Numbered from the stretch's first letter, positions 16,421 to 26,335 are shown. The stretch: DNA of 64,000 bases from Fusicatenibacter saccharivorans (GCF_015557635.1 NZ_JADNOP010000001.1:1-64000); one strand, 5' to 3'. Numbers and translations: made by a program. The notes: generated from the letters alone by a model not told the origin.

Positions 16421-17086
16421 ATGAGAAAAACGACAAAATTGTTTTTGGGTTTTACAGCAGGACTTCTGCTTCTGTGCGGATGCTCGGCGGCAGAAGAAAA
16501 GTTAGGGTATGAAAACGCGGATGTGGCAAAAGAAGCCCTTGCATCGGCTTCGTTCGTCCGCATGCGCTGTGATCTGGATAACGTTGACGCTTCGGGAAAC
16601 ATTTATGCGGATGAAAAGGCTGCCGCGTATATGAAAAACAGCGGTCTCTTTGATCAGACCTGGACGATCTCTATTTCCGGCGAAGAATGGTTCCATATGA
16701 AAATTGTGACGGACGAAGAAATCAATAAGATGACAAAATCCGCTACTACCTATGCATTCTATGATCCGGACAACAACCTGCTTGGCTATGCACAGGAGCG
16801 CGTGACGACACCGGATCAGATGCCGGAAGCGTATTACATTATTTTTCTCGATGCAGATCTGAACGAAAAACCATATTACGCATCAGAGGATGGACATACC
16901 ATTTATACAGAGGGCGGAACGGTGATCGGTTCTGCGAAAAAAGAGATGGACTGGTCCGGTTCACAGTGCAATCTCTATGTGAACCTGGAGGATAACGGTA
17001 CGCAGGTGATGGATTTCCAGGATAAATACGCCTTGCTCGATATGATGTACGATGAGGCAAATGAGTATTACAAAGATAACAAGTAA
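16421..17086 (+). CDS. Putative lipoprotein of unknown function
   Basis: A 221-residue secreted protein with a type II signal peptide: basic RKTTK, hydrophobic core, and lipobox LLCGC giving the lipidated cysteine at about residue 21. The mature part has no family I recognise. It shares with the next gene product the stretch following the signal (VAKEALASA here, EAKEALTSA there) and the layout EEWF..., YGYYD/YAFYD, LGYAQE, IFLD, so the two are tandem paralogues. GAGGGG precedes the ATG. It probably sits on the outer face of the membrane with the LURP-one-like partner. Confidence 0.75.
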   Translation: MRKTTKLFLGFTAGLLLLCGCSAAEEKLGYENADVAKEALASASFVRMRCDLDNVDASGNIYADEKAAAYMKNSGLFDQTWTISISGEEWFHMKIVTDEEINKMTKSATTYAFYDPDNNLLGYAQERVTTPDQMPEAYYIIFLDADLNEKPYYASEDGHTIYTEGGTVIGSAKKEMDWSGSQCNLYVNLEDNGTQVMDFQDKYALLDMMYDEANEYYKDNK

Positions 17087-17104
17087 GGCGGAGGAAAAAG
17101 GCAG

Positions 17105-17872
17105 TTGAAAAAGAGAATATATACAGCCGCTGGTCTTTTTCTTGCCGCCGCTCTGGTGCTTGGCGGCTGCGGAAAAGAAAAAGTGCCGGAATCTGAGTTT
17201 GCAACTGCGGATGAGGCAAAAGAGGCGCTTACATCGGCAGAAACCATAGAAATCTACTTTGACCTGTATGGAAGTAAACGAAAGACGAAGATTGTGGCAG
17301 ACGGAAAAGTGGCGGGCTATCTTCAGAAGAATACGGTCTATATCAACGAGGAGGAGTGGTTTTCGATTGACTATGTGGAGGATGAGCCCATCAATGACAG
17401 AGAAGGCTCCGGCACGACGTACGGCTATTACGACGCATCCGGTACGTGTCTTGGCTATGCGCAGGAGCAGTATGTGGATACCTCCTATGGAAAAGATACA
17501 AGACTGATTTTCCTTGATGTAGATGAAACGCCGCTCGATTACCAGAGTTCGAGAAGCGGCAGGATTCTGTATGATGAAAATGACGAGGAGATCGGCAGCG
17601 GAAAGATCGGGCGATCAGGGGTCAGTCTTCTTGACCAGTGGTACACGAATCTTTACTGTGCCGTCTTTAAGACCGAGACGGACGGCACGCGGCAGATTGA
17701 TTTCATGGACCGGATGGCGATGCTGTGGCGTCTGGAGCGCGATTACCGCTCAATTGACGACAATCCTGTCAACACCGGCGTGCAGATTTATGAAACGGTT
17801 GCCGTTGTTTTTGTGCTGATCCTGTTGATTGGTTCGTCTTTCTCAAAATGGAGACAAAAAAAGAAAAATTAA
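17105..17872 (+). CDS. Putative lipoprotein with C-terminal membrane helix, paralogue of the previous gene
   Basis: The 255-residue product has a signal peptide and lipobox (LVLGGC, Cys about 22), an extracytoplasmic domain related to the preceding lipoprotein (shared EEWFSI, YGYYDASG.CLGYAQE, IFLDVDE), and an extra C-terminal hydrophobic helix (about 225-245) followed by basic WRQKKKN. It would therefore be anchored at both ends. The start is TTG, preceded by GGAGG. The function is unknown. It is the last gene of the operon and is followed by a hairpin. Confidence 0.75.
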   Translation: MKKRIYTAAGLFLAAALVLGGCGKEKVPESEFATADEAKEALTSAETIEIYFDLYGSKRKTKIVADGKVAGYLQKNTVYINEEEWFSIDYVEDEPINDREGSGTTYGYYDASGTCLGYAQEQYVDTSYGKDTRLIFLDVDETPLDYQSSRSGRILYDENDEEIGSGKIGRSGVSLLDQWYTNLYCAVFKTETDGTRQIDFMDRMAMLWRLERDYRSIDDNPVNTGVQIYETVAVVFVLILLIGSSFSKWRQKKKN

Positions 17873-17876
17873 AGGG

Positions 17877-17938
17877 AATGCTCGCTTCCTGGACGGCTGG
17901 TTTTGAGAAAAAACCACTGACAGGAAGGGGGCATTTTA
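17877..17938 (+). terminator. Terminator after the lipoprotein operon
   Basis: AATGC and CTTCCTG pair with CAGGAAG and GCATT around an inner GGTTTT/AAAACC stem, then a short T run. Confidence 0.6.
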
Positions 17939-17952
17939 TACGCTTGTGAATC

Positions 17953-17987
17953 TTGCACAATTTCTGGTTTCATGCTAAAATTGTGCA
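17953..17987 (+). promoter_or_regulatory. mutS promoter embedded in an inverted repeat
   Basis: TTGCAC (17953-17958), 17 bases, TAAAAT (17976-17981) with an extended TGC. A perfect 10-bp dyad, TGCACAATTT (17954-17963) and AAATTGTGCA (17978-17987), overlaps both promoter hexamers. Confidence 0.6.
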
Positions 17988-18044
17988 GGTATGACGTTTG
18001 TTATACTTCTTATATTTATTCTTGAGAAAAGGTATGAAATACAA

Positions 18045-20789
18045 ATGAATGATACAGAAACAAAAAACACAGCGGTAAAAGCGCCGGCATTGATGTCCAC
18101 GCGGCCTGTGACAGCACAGGATGCGCTGGATCAGTGTGAGAAACTTTCGCCTATGATGGTACATTATTGCCAGACGAAGACGGGCTTGACTGACCCGGCT
18201 AATACCATTTTGTTTTACCGCTTAGGTGATTTCTACGAAATGTTCTTCGAGGATGCCACCCTGGTATCCAAAGAACTTGAGCTTACGCTGACCGGAAAGG
18301 ACTGCGGCATGGAGGATCGCGCTCCGATGTGCGGTATCCCGTATCACGCTGCAGAAGGGTATATCAACCGTCTTGTAGAGAACGGCCATAAGGTTGCGAT
18401 CTGCGAGCAGATGGAGGACCCGAAACAGGCAAAGGGCATGGTAAAGCGCGAAGTCATCCGCGTTGTCACACCGGGTACGACGCTGATCCCGCAGGGACTT
18501 GATGAGACGAAGAACAACTACATCATGTCGATCGTCTGCATGGAGGGATGCTTCGGTATCTCTACGGCAGATATCTCGACCGGCCAGTGCCTCGTCACGG
18601 AAATGGACAAGCCGCGCCGCCTTGTGGATGAGATCACGAAGTTTATGCCGGCGGAAATCATCTGCAATCAGTCGTTCCTGCTCTGCGGGATCGATGTGGA
18701 GGATCTTCGAACCCGCCTTCATATCTGCGTGAATGCATTGGAAGACTGGTATTTCGACGATGATATCTGCCGCCGTACGCTGCAGGAACAGTTCCATGCT
18801 ACTACGATGGAAGGCCTTGGCATCGCCGATTACAACTGCGGAACAATTGCAGCCGGTGCGCTGTTCCAGTATCTGCACGAGACACAGAAATCGGATCTGT
18901 CTCACATGAATTCGATTACACCGTATGTGACAGACAAATATATGCTGATCGACAGCTCCAGCCGCCGGAATCTGGAATTGGTGGAAACGCTGCGGGAGAA
19001 GCAGAAACGCGGCTCCCTCCTCTGGGTTCTCGACAAAACCCGCACGGCGATGGGCGCGCGTCTTCTGCGAAGCTACGTGGAGCAGCCATTGATCGACGAG
19101 GATGAAATCAATGCAAGACTCGATGCTGTAGAGGCTCTAACGGGGCAGGCGATGATCCGCGAGGAAATCCGTGAATACCTCCGTCCGGTTTATGACCTCG
19201 AGCGTCTCGTCGGAAGAATCAGCTACCAGTCCGCGAATCCGCGTGACCTGATCGCCTTTAAATCGTCGCTGCAGATGCTGCCTTACATCAAGCAGCTCTT
19301 AAACTCGTTTGACGGTGACGCTTTGGCGCAGATTCAGGAGGATCTCGATCCGCTGGAAGACCTCTATCAGCTTGTCGATGCGGCAATCGTCGATGATCCG
19401 CCGTATCTGATGCGCGACGGCGGTATGATCAAGGACGGCTATAACGAGACGGTCGATAATTACCGTCACGCCAAGACCGAGGGAAAACAGTGGCTGAGTG
19501 AGCTGGAGGCAAGCGAGCGCGAGAAAACCGGCATCAAAAATATGAAGGTCAAATACAACAAGGTATTCGGCTATTATCTGGAGGTCACGAACTCGTTTAA
19601 AGATCTTGTCCCGGATTACTATACGAGAAAACAGACGTTGACGAATGCGGAGCGCTACATTACCCCGCGTCTGAAGGAACTCGAGGATACGATTCTCGGT
19701 GCGGAGGATAAACTGTATGCGCTGGAATACGATCTTTTCTGTACGGTGCGCGATACGGTTGCCGGTGAGGCGGAGCGGATTCAGCGCACGGCGCAGGCTC
19801 TGGCACGGCTCGATGTGTATGCATCGCTTTCCTACGTTGCCGAGCACAACCACTATGTGCGTCCGAAGCTGAACAGCCGCGGAAAGATTGATATCAAGGA
19901 CGGCCGTCACCCAGTGGTCGAGAAGATGATTCCAAACGATATGTTTATCGCAAACGATACCCTGCTTGACAACGGTGACCACCGCGTTTCCGTCATCACC
20001 GGACCGAACATGGCAGGTAAATCGACGTATATGCGCCAGACGGCCCTCATTGTGCTGATGGCACAGATCGGTTCGTTTGTTCCGGCTTCGAAGGCAAACA
20101 TCGGTATTGTGGACCGGATCTTTACCCGTGTCGGCGCATCCGATGACCTGGCAAGCGGCCAGAGTACGTTTATGGTTGAGATGACGGAGGTGGCAAATAT
20201 TCTTCGGAATGCAACCTCGAACAGTCTGCTGATTCTCGATGAGATCGGAAGAGGAACGAGTACGTTCGACGGTCTTTCGATCGCCTGGGCGGTGATTGAG
20301 CATGTGGCGAATCCGAAGCTGCTCGGCGCAAAGACACTGTTCGCTACGCATTACCATGAGCTGACTGAGCTTGAAGGAAAGCTTCCGGGCGTGCACAACT
20401 ACTGTATTGCCGTCAAGGAAAAGGGCGACGATATCGTATTCCTGCGTAAAATTGTACAGGGCGGCGCAGATAAGAGCTACGGTATCCAGGTAGCGCGTCT
20501 TGCGGGAGTGCCGGAGTCAGTGCTCTCCCGGGCGCAGGAGCTGGTGGAGCAGCTGAGCGATGCCGATATCACTGCTGCGGTCAAGGATCTGACCATGCAG
20601 AAGAAACCGAAGGCAAAGCCGGTTCACTACGACGAGGTCGATATGGCACAGATGTCGCTGTTCGATACGGTGCAGGACGATGATATCATCAAAGAGCTCT
20701 CGGAGCTTGATATCTCGAATATGACACCGATGGATGCTTTAAATACCCTGTACCGTTTCCAGGGAAAGGTGAAAAACCGCTGGAAATAG
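18045..20789 (+). CDS. mutS: DNA mismatch repair protein MutS
   Basis: MutS recognises base mismatches and small loops and recruits MutL. The 914-residue protein has the mismatch-binding domain with the Phe-x-Glu motif (GDFYEMF), connector, lever and clamp regions, and a C-terminal ATPase with Walker A GPNMAGKST (about 653-661), Walker B LLILDEIGRGTST and a helix-turn-helix dimerisation tail. The ATG at 18045 is preferred. Starts at 17991 (in frame upstream) and 18093 are possible, since the ribosome site (AAAGG, 12 bases off) is weak. The N-terminal ~35 residues before LSPMM are an extension. It is followed by mutL 55 bp downstream. Confidence 0.96.
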   Translation: MNDTETKNTAVKAPALMSTRPVTAQDALDQCEKLSPMMVHYCQTKTGLTDPANTILFYRLGDFYEMFFEDATLVSKELELTLTGKDCGMEDRAPMCGIPYHAAEGYINRLVENGHKVAICEQMEDPKQAKGMVKREVIRVVTPGTTLIPQGLDETKNNYIMSIVCMEGCFGISTADISTGQCLVTEMDKPRRLVDEITKFMPAEIICNQSFLLCGIDVEDLRTRLHICVNALEDWYFDDDICRRTLQEQFHATTMEGLGIADYNCGTIAAGALFQYLHETQKSDLSHMNSITPYVTDKYMLIDSSSRRNLELVETLREKQKRGSLLWVLDKTRTAMGARLLRSYVEQPLIDEDEINARLDAVEALTGQAMIREEIREYLRPVYDLERLVGRISYQSANPRDLIAFKSSLQMLPYIKQLLNSFDGDALAQIQEDLDPLEDLYQLVDAAIVDDPPYLMRDGGMIKDGYNETVDNYRHAKTEGKQWLSELEASEREKTGIKNMKVKYNKVFGYYLEVTNSFKDLVPDYYTRKQTLTNAERYITPRLKELEDTILGAEDKLYALEYDLFCTVRDTVAGEAERIQRTAQALARLDVYASLSYVAEHNHYVRPKLNSRGKIDIKDGRHPVVEKMIPNDMFIANDTLLDNGDHRVSVITGPNMAGKSTYMRQTALIVLMAQIGSFVPASKANIGIVDRIFTRVGASDDLASGQSTFMVEMTEVANILRNATSNSLLILDEIGRGTSTFDGLSIAWAVIEHVANPKLLGAKTLFATHYHELTELEGKLPGVHNYCIAVKEKGDDIVFLRKIVQGGADKSYGIQVARLAGVPESVLSRAQELVEQLSDADITAAVKDLTMQKKPKAKPVHYDEVDMAQMSLFDTVQDDDIIKELSELDISNMTPMDALNTLYRFQGKVKNRWK

Positions 20790-20844
20790 GGGAATACTGG
20801 ATCAGAACATAAGTTAGAATCAATCCGAAACAGAAAGGAACAAC

Positions 20845-22881
20845 ATGGCTACCATAGCAGTACTGGATCAGAATACGATCGATAAAATTGCGGCCGGTGA
20901 GGTCGTGGAACGGCCGGCTTCCGTGGTAAAGGAGCTGGTGGAAAATGCAATGGACGCCGGTGCGACGGCGATCACCGTGGAAATCCGCGACGGCGGTATC
21001 TCGCTGGTGCGGATCACGGACAATGGAAGCGGCATTCCGGCCGAACAGGTGCCGCTCGCTTTTCTGCGCCACGCGACGAGCAAGATCCGTTCCGTGGAAG
21101 AACTCGTGCAGATTGCATCTCTTGGCTTCCGCGGCGAGGCGCTCTCGAGTATCTCGGCGGTTGCGCAGATCGAGATGATTACGAAAACGCCGGATGCGCT
21201 GACGGGAACGCGGTATGTGATTGAGGGCGGCGCGGAGAAGGCCAATGAGGAGGTCGGTGCCCCGACCGGAACAACCTTTCTGGTCCGGAATCTTTTTTAC
21301 AACACGCCGGCTCGTCAGAAATTCTTAAAAACGCCGGTTACGGAGGCGAATGCGGTGACTTCTGTGGTGGAGCAGCTCGCTCTGTCCCATCCGGGCATTT
21401 CGTTTAAATACATGGTCAATTCGCAGGTGAAGCTTCATACAAGCGGCAACCGGAATTTAAAAGAACTGGTCTATAATATTTACGGCCGCGACATCGCGCG
21501 GGAGCTGATCGAGATTCACTCGGAAAGCCCGCTGATGACGATTGATGGTTTTATTGGAAAACCGGTGATCTCGAGGGGAAACCGGAATTTTGAAAATTAT
21601 TACGTGAATGGACGGTATGTGCGGAGCAAGCTGCTCGCCCGTGCGATTGAGGACGGATATCAGACATCGATGATGCAGCATAAATATCCGTTTACGCTGT
21701 TCTATGTCCAGATGGATGGAGAGGCGGTGGATGTCAATGTGCATCCGACGAAGATGGAGCTTCGTTTTTCCCATCAGGAGGAGATTTACCGCCAGATGCG
21801 TGATATGATCTCGGATGCGCTGAATCACAGGGAGCAGATTGTGAAGGTTTCGCTTTCTTCCGACAGGGAACGGAAAGCAGAGGAAAAAGCGGCACGGAAA
21901 GAACAGATTGTTGTTCCGGAACCGTTCGAGCAGAAACGGCAGGTAAAAGAAGGCTTTGCACGGCAGTCCCTTCCGGTGGAGCCGGTTTCCAGCCAGAGCA
22001 GAAGAATGCCAATTTTCCCGGAGGTGGAACGAAATGGATACCGCGCAGCGAAAACGTATGTGCCGGTTCAGCAGATGACGGGAATGACGCGGGAAGAGGA
22101 AGAACTGTTTGAGCCGGGTGCAGGAAACGTGCCAAAGACGGCAGACCTCTCAAACGCGGACGCAATACAGCATCAGCAGGAGCCAGATGCAGCTCCAACG
22201 GTATCTTCCATGCCGGAAGAATCCTCATCTGCATCTGCATCTGCTTCGCCTGAGCCAGAAGGCCAGATGCAGCTCTTTGATGAGCAGTTTCTTACCCCGG
22301 AGGCAGAGAAATCGCACCGCATCATCGGCCAGGTTTTCGATACGTACTGGCTGATTCAGTACGGCGAGAATCTCTACATCATCGATCAGCATGCCGCGCA
22401 CGAAAAGGTACTGTTCGAGCGGATGATGAAAAATTACCGGGAAAAGAACGTCACCTCCCAGATGGTGAGTCCTCCGCTGATCGTCTCCTTAACGCCGCAG
22501 GAAGCGGATCTTGTGACCCGTTACATGGACGTTTTCCAGTCCTTCGGCTACGAAATTTCCCCGTTCGGCGGAAAAGACTATGCGATCAACGCCGTGCCGC
22601 ACAACCTGTACGGTATTGCGACGGAGGAGCTGTTTGTCGAGATTCTCGACAATCTTGAGGAGGTCCGCGAAAAGCCGCTGGAGATTTTAAAAGACCGTCT
22701 GGCGACGATGTCGTGCAAGGCCGCCGTAAAGGGCAACAATCATCTTTCCTATGCAGAGGCGGAGCAGCTCATTGCCGAGCTTTTGGCGCTCGAAGATCCG
22801 TATCACTGCCCGCACGGCCGGCCGACGATCATTTCCCTCTCGAAACGGGAACTGGAAAAGAAATTTAAGAGAATTGTGTAG
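20845..22881 (+). CDS. mutL: DNA mismatch repair protein MutL
   Basis: MutL is the GHKL ATPase and, in this lineage, the nicking endonuclease of mismatch repair. At 678 residues, the N-terminal ATPase has ENAMDAGA, DNGSGI and GFRGEAL motifs (residues about 30-105). A proline/glutamine-rich linker follows (about 345-475). The C-terminal domain has the endonuclease motif DQHAAHEKVLFE plus SCKAAVKG and CPHGRP metal-site motifs, so it is the endonuclease-proficient type found in bacteria lacking MutH. AAAGGA precedes the ATG. It follows mutS directly. Confidence 0.97.
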   Translation: MATIAVLDQNTIDKIAAGEVVERPASVVKELVENAMDAGATAITVEIRDGGISLVRITDNGSGIPAEQVPLAFLRHATSKIRSVEELVQIASLGFRGEALSSISAVAQIEMITKTPDALTGTRYVIEGGAEKANEEVGAPTGTTFLVRNLFYNTPARQKFLKTPVTEANAVTSVVEQLALSHPGISFKYMVNSQVKLHTSGNRNLKELVYNIYGRDIARELIEIHSESPLMTIDGFIGKPVISRGNRNFENYYVNGRYVRSKLLARAIEDGYQTSMMQHKYPFTLFYVQMDGEAVDVNVHPTKMELRFSHQEEIYRQMRDMISDALNHREQIVKVSLSSDRERKAEEKAARKEQIVVPEPFEQKRQVKEGFARQSLPVEPVSSQSRRMPIFPEVERNGYRAAKTYVPVQQMTGMTREEEELFEPGAGNVPKTADLSNADAIQHQQEPDAAPTVSSMPEESSSASASASPEPEGQMQLFDEQFLTPEAEKSHRIIGQVFDTYWLIQYGENLYIIDQHAAHEKVLFERMMKNYREKNVTSQMVSPPLIVSLTPQEADLVTRYMDVFQSFGYEISPFGGKDYAINAVPHNLYGIATEELFVEILDNLEEVREKPLEILKDRLATMSCKAAVKGNNHLSYAEAEQLIAELLALEDPYHCPHGRPTIISLSKRELEKKFKRIV

Positions 22882-22890
22882 GTGATTTTT

Positions 22891-23868
22891 TTGAAAAAAC
22901 CTTTGATTATCCTGACCGGTCCGACCGCTGTCGGTAAGACGAAGCTGTCGATTTCGCTTGCCAAAGCGGTAAATGGGGCCATTATCTCCGCGGATTCCAT
23001 GCAGGTCTACCGCCATATGGATATCGGATCTGCCAAAATCCGCCCGGAGGAGATGTGCGGCGTTCCGCATTATCTGATCGATGTGCTCGATCCTTCCGAA
23101 GAGTTTCACGTCGTGAAGTTTGTGGAACTGGCGCATGAAGCGATGGAAAAAATATACGCCGCCGGACAGATTCCGATCGTGACGGGCGGCACCGGCTTTT
23201 ATATCCAGGCGCTTTTAAAAGAAGTTGATTTTACGGAATCGCACGGTGAACTGCCGATCCGGAAACAGCTGGAAGAAAAAGCAGCAACGGAGGAAGGCGC
23301 GGCAGAACTGTACCGGGAACTTTCCGAGGTTGATCCTGCTTCCGCGGAGACGATTCACCCGAATAATGTAAAACGTGTAATCCGGGCGCTGGAATATTAT
23401 CACGAGACAGGACAGAAGATTTCGGAGCACAACGAGGAGCAGAAGCAGAAGGAATCTCCGTACTGTTCTGCTTATTTTGTGCTGAACGACGAACGTTCGA
23501 TTCTGTATGACCGCATTGACAGGCGTGTCGATCAGATGATCCGCGACGGACTGGTTGATGAAGTTTTCCGTTTGAAAGAAATGGGATACACAAGAGATCT
23601 TGTCTCCATGCAGGGACTGGGCTACAAAGAACTGTTCCCATATCTTGCGGGCGAATGCACGCTGGAGGAGGCCGTCTATATCATCAAGCGGGACACCCGT
23701 CATTTTGCCAAACGGCAGCTGACCTGGTTCCGACGGGAAAAGGATGTGATCTGGCTGAACAAGCCGGATTTTGACTACGACGAAGAAAAAATATTATCAT
23801 ATATGCTGGATCGCTGGAACGAAATCGTTTCGGCCGATGCAAAGGAAGAAGGAGAACAATCATGTTGA
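22891..23868 (+). CDS. miaA: tRNA dimethylallyltransferase
   Basis: MiaA transfers a dimethylallyl group from DMAPP to N6 of A37 in tRNAs reading UNN codons. The 325-residue protein has the P-loop GPTAVGKT, the SADSMQVYRHMDIGSAK motif, and the DxxxPxxEFHVVKF region, with a C-terminal KRDTRHFAKRQLTWFRR tRNA-binding segment. The TTG at 22891 follows AGGTG and aligns with the family start MKKPLIILTGPT. A GTG at 22882, directly after the mutL stop, is the alternative. Its end overlaps the next gene by 7 bp. Confidence 0.95.
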   Translation: MKKPLIILTGPTAVGKTKLSISLAKAVNGAIISADSMQVYRHMDIGSAKIRPEEMCGVPHYLIDVLDPSEEFHVVKFVELAHEAMEKIYAAGQIPIVTGGTGFYIQALLKEVDFTESHGELPIRKQLEEKAATEEGAAELYRELSEVDPASAETIHPNNVKRVIRALEYYHETGQKISEHNEEQKQKESPYCSAYFVLNDERSILYDRIDRRVDQMIRDGLVDEVFRLKEMGYTRDLVSMQGLGYKELFPYLAGECTLEEAVYIIKRDTRHFAKRQLTWFRREKDVIWLNKPDFDYDEEKILSYMLDRWNEIVSADAKEEGEQSC

Positions 23869-25148
23869 CAGAAAAAGCTGCTATGTACAGCACACTTGGC
23901 ATTTCCAAAGAGGTTTTCGCATTTGGAACGAAAATTGAGGAAGAATTAAAAGAGCGTTTTGCAAAAATTGATGAAATCGCAGAATACAACCAGTTAAAGG
24001 TCATCCACGCCATGCAGGCAAGCAAGGTCAGCGAGGCATGCTTATATGGAACCACAGGATACGGATACAATGACCTGGGACGTGATACGCTGGAGCAGGT
24101 CTATGCAACGTGCTTCGGCACTGAGGATGCACTGGTACGCCCGCAGATCGCCTGCGGAACCCATGCGCTTGCAACGGCGCTTTCCGGAAATCTCCGCCCG
24201 GGCGACGAACTGCTTTCTCCTGTTGGAAAACCGTACGACACCCTTGAGGAAGTGATCGGCATCCGCCCGTCCGTCGGATCTCTTGCGGAATATGGCGTAA
24301 CTTACCGCCAGGTAGATTTAAAAGAGGACGGCTCTTTCGATTACGAAGGAATCAAAAATGCCATCAACAAAAAGACAAAGATGGTGACGATTCAGAGGTC
24401 GAAAGGATATCAGACCAGACCGACGCTTTCTGTTACCCGCATCGGTGAACTGATTGCATTTATTAAAAATATCAAACCAGATGTCATCTGTATGGTCGAT
24501 AACTGCTACGGCGAGTTCGTGGAGACGATCGAACCGACCAATGTCGGTGCAGATCTGATGGTCGGATCCCTGATCAAAAACCCGGGCGGCGGACTGGCTC
24601 CGGCCGGCGGTTACATTGTTGGAAAGAAAAAGTACGTGGAAAATGCAGCATACCGTCTGCTCTCCCCGGGACTTGGAAAAGAGGTTGGCGCAACACTCGG
24701 TGTGAACGGTTCCTTCTACCAGGGATTCTTCCTGGCACCGACCGTTACCGCAGCGGCATTAAAAGGTGCTGTCTTTGCTGCAAATGTTTATGAGAAACTG
24801 GGATTTGCCGTTGTTCCAAACGGAACCGAGAGCCGTCACGACATCATTCAGGCGGTAACCTTTGGAAAACCGGAAGGCGTCATCGCATTCTGCCAGGGTA
24901 TCCAGGCAGCTGCCCCGGTCGACAGCTTCGTTTCCCCGGAACCTTGGGATATGCCAGGTTACGACAGCCCAGTTATCATGGCAGCTGGCGCTTTCGTGCA
25001 GGGCTCTTCCATTGAACTTTCTGCCGATGGCCCGATCAAACCGCCGTACGCTGTCTATTTTCAGGGTGGGCTTACGTGGCAGCACGCAAAATTCGGTATT
25101 CTGATGAGTCTTCAGAAACTCGTCGATGCCGGTATGGTGACATTATAA
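23862..25148 (+). CDS. Methionine gamma-lyase/YnbB-family PLP enzyme
   Basis: A 428-residue fold-type I PLP enzyme of the group once labelled aluminium resistance protein (YnbB). Features are ACGTHAL, the cofactor-ring region DNCYGEFVE, and a lysine in GSLIKNPGGGLAPAGGYI that should bind PLP. Members are predicted lyases of sulfur amino acids. The true reaction is not established, and the aluminium link is weak. AAGGAG precedes the ATG, which lies inside the miaA end. Its stop overlaps the next start by one base. A place beside miaA is also seen in Bacillus. Confidence 0.9.
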   Translation: MLTEKAAMYSTLGISKEVFAFGTKIEEELKERFAKIDEIAEYNQLKVIHAMQASKVSEACLYGTTGYGYNDLGRDTLEQVYATCFGTEDALVRPQIACGTHALATALSGNLRPGDELLSPVGKPYDTLEEVIGIRPSVGSLAEYGVTYRQVDLKEDGSFDYEGIKNAINKKTKMVTIQRSKGYQTRPTLSVTRIGELIAFIKNIKPDVICMVDNCYGEFVETIEPTNVGADLMVGSLIKNPGGGLAPAGGYIVGKKKYVENAAYRLLSPGLGKEVGATLGVNGSFYQGFFLAPTVTAAALKGAVFAANVYEKLGFAVVPNGTESRHDIIQAVTFGKPEGVIAFCQGIQAAAPVDSFVSPEPWDMPGYDSPVIMAAGAFVQGSSIELSADGPIKPPYAVYFQGGLTWQHAKFGILMSLQKLVDAGMVTL

Positions 25149-26335
25149 TGGCAAAAAATGTGGTAATTATCGGCGGCGGCGCGAGCGGACTGATGGCGGC
25201 AATTTGGGCCTCACGTCTCGGTGCCGCGGTCACCGTTCTGGAAAAGAACGATAAACCGGGCAGAAAGCTTCTTGCGACCGGAAACGGACGGTGTAATTTT
25301 ACCAATCGTTATCAGGATGCATCGTGCTACCGCACGGGAAATCAGGAGCGTGCATCACGGGTTCTCGAACAGTTTACCGAACAGGACACCGAACAGTTTT
25401 TTGAACAGCTCGGCATCCGCATCCGGAGCCGTGAAGGCTGGCTTTATCCGGCCAGCGAGCAGGCACAGTCCGTTCTTGAGCTGCTGATTTTGGAAGCCAG
25501 ATTCCGAAAGGTAAAAATCAAGACACGGGAAACGGCTGTTGCAGTGGAAAAAGCCGAAAATGGTTATCTGGTGCGCACCGAAGGATGGCAGTACCCGGCT
25601 GACAGCGTCATCATCTGCTGCGGAAGCTGTGCTTCCCAGATCGCCGGTTCCGACGGAGATACACTTCGATTTGCCGATCAGCTTCAGCTCGCTTCGATTC
25701 CGTTTTTCCCGGCCCTCTGCCCGCTCCGCTGCAAAGGAAACCAGTTTTCCTCCTGGGCGGGTGTTCGGGTGCGCGCGAAGATTACGCTTCTGGTTGAAAA
25801 TCAGGAGATTCTGACGGAACAGGGAGAGCTGCAGCTTACCGACTACGGTGTCTCCGGCATCCCGGTATTCCAGATTTCCCGGTTCGCTGTGCGCGCCTGC
25901 ATGCAGAAAAAACGCGTTGAACTTCTCGTAGACTTCTTTCCGGAACTGACGGAATTGGAGCTTACTGCAGAACTTGTCAGACGGCAGGAAATCTGCCCGT
26001 ATAAAGCGCCAAAAGAGCTTCTGATCGGTCTTCTTCCGGAAAAACTCATTCCGGTTCTGATCGGAAAGAAAAAGACTCCGGAAGAAATGGCAGGCGCCAT
26101 CAAATCATATCGTTTACAGATCACCGGCCAGACCGACTTTGGAAAAGCCCAGGTGTGTGCGGGCGGCATCACGCTCGACCAGCTTACGGATTCTCTGGAA
26201 TCGGTACAGCACCCTGGTATTTTCTTTGCGGGAGAAGCCCTGGACGTCGACGGCGTCTGCGGCGGCTACAATCTCCAGTGGGCCTGGTCCAGCGGAAGTG
26301 CAGCCGGAAGAGCTGCAGCAGGAGAACATGCATGA
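25148..26335 (+). CDS. HI0933/BaiN-type NAD(P)/FAD-dependent oxidoreductase
   Basis: A 395-residue flavoprotein with the N-terminal dinucleotide-binding motif VIIGGGASGLMAA, the family signature DKPGRKLLATGNGRCNFTN (about 40-58) and C-terminal GGITLDQL and FFAGEALDVDGVCGGYNLQWAW motifs. The HI0933 family includes BaiN, proposed to reduce bile-acid intermediates, but most members have no assigned substrate. The ATG overlaps the previous stop (TAATG), and the gene ends in ATGA with the next flavoprotein gene, implying coupled translation. The long upstream in-frame extension lies in the previous gene and is rejected. Confidence 0.92.
   Translation: MAKNVVIIGGGASGLMAAIWASRLGAAVTVLEKNDKPGRKLLATGNGRCNFTNRYQDASCYRTGNQERASRVLEQFTEQDTEQFFEQLGIRIRSREGWLYPASEQAQSVLELLILEARFRKVKIKTRETAVAVEKAENGYLVRTEGWQYPADSVIICCGSCASQIAGSDGDTLRFADQLQLASIPFFPALCPLRCKGNQFSSWAGVRVRAKITLLVENQEILTEQGELQLTDYGVSGIPVFQISRFAVRACMQKKRVELLVDFFPELTELELTAELVRRQEICPYKAPKELLIGLLPEKLIPVLIGKKKTPEEMAGAIKSYRLQITGQTDFGKAQVCAGGITLDQLTDSLESVQHPGIFFAGEALDVDGVCGGYNLQWAWSSGSAAGRAAAGEHA

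Noticed and set aside
19299-20396. 365-codon open frame antisense to mutS
   Set aside because: It is a mirror of codon bias in mutS; the sense strand carries the ATPase motifs.
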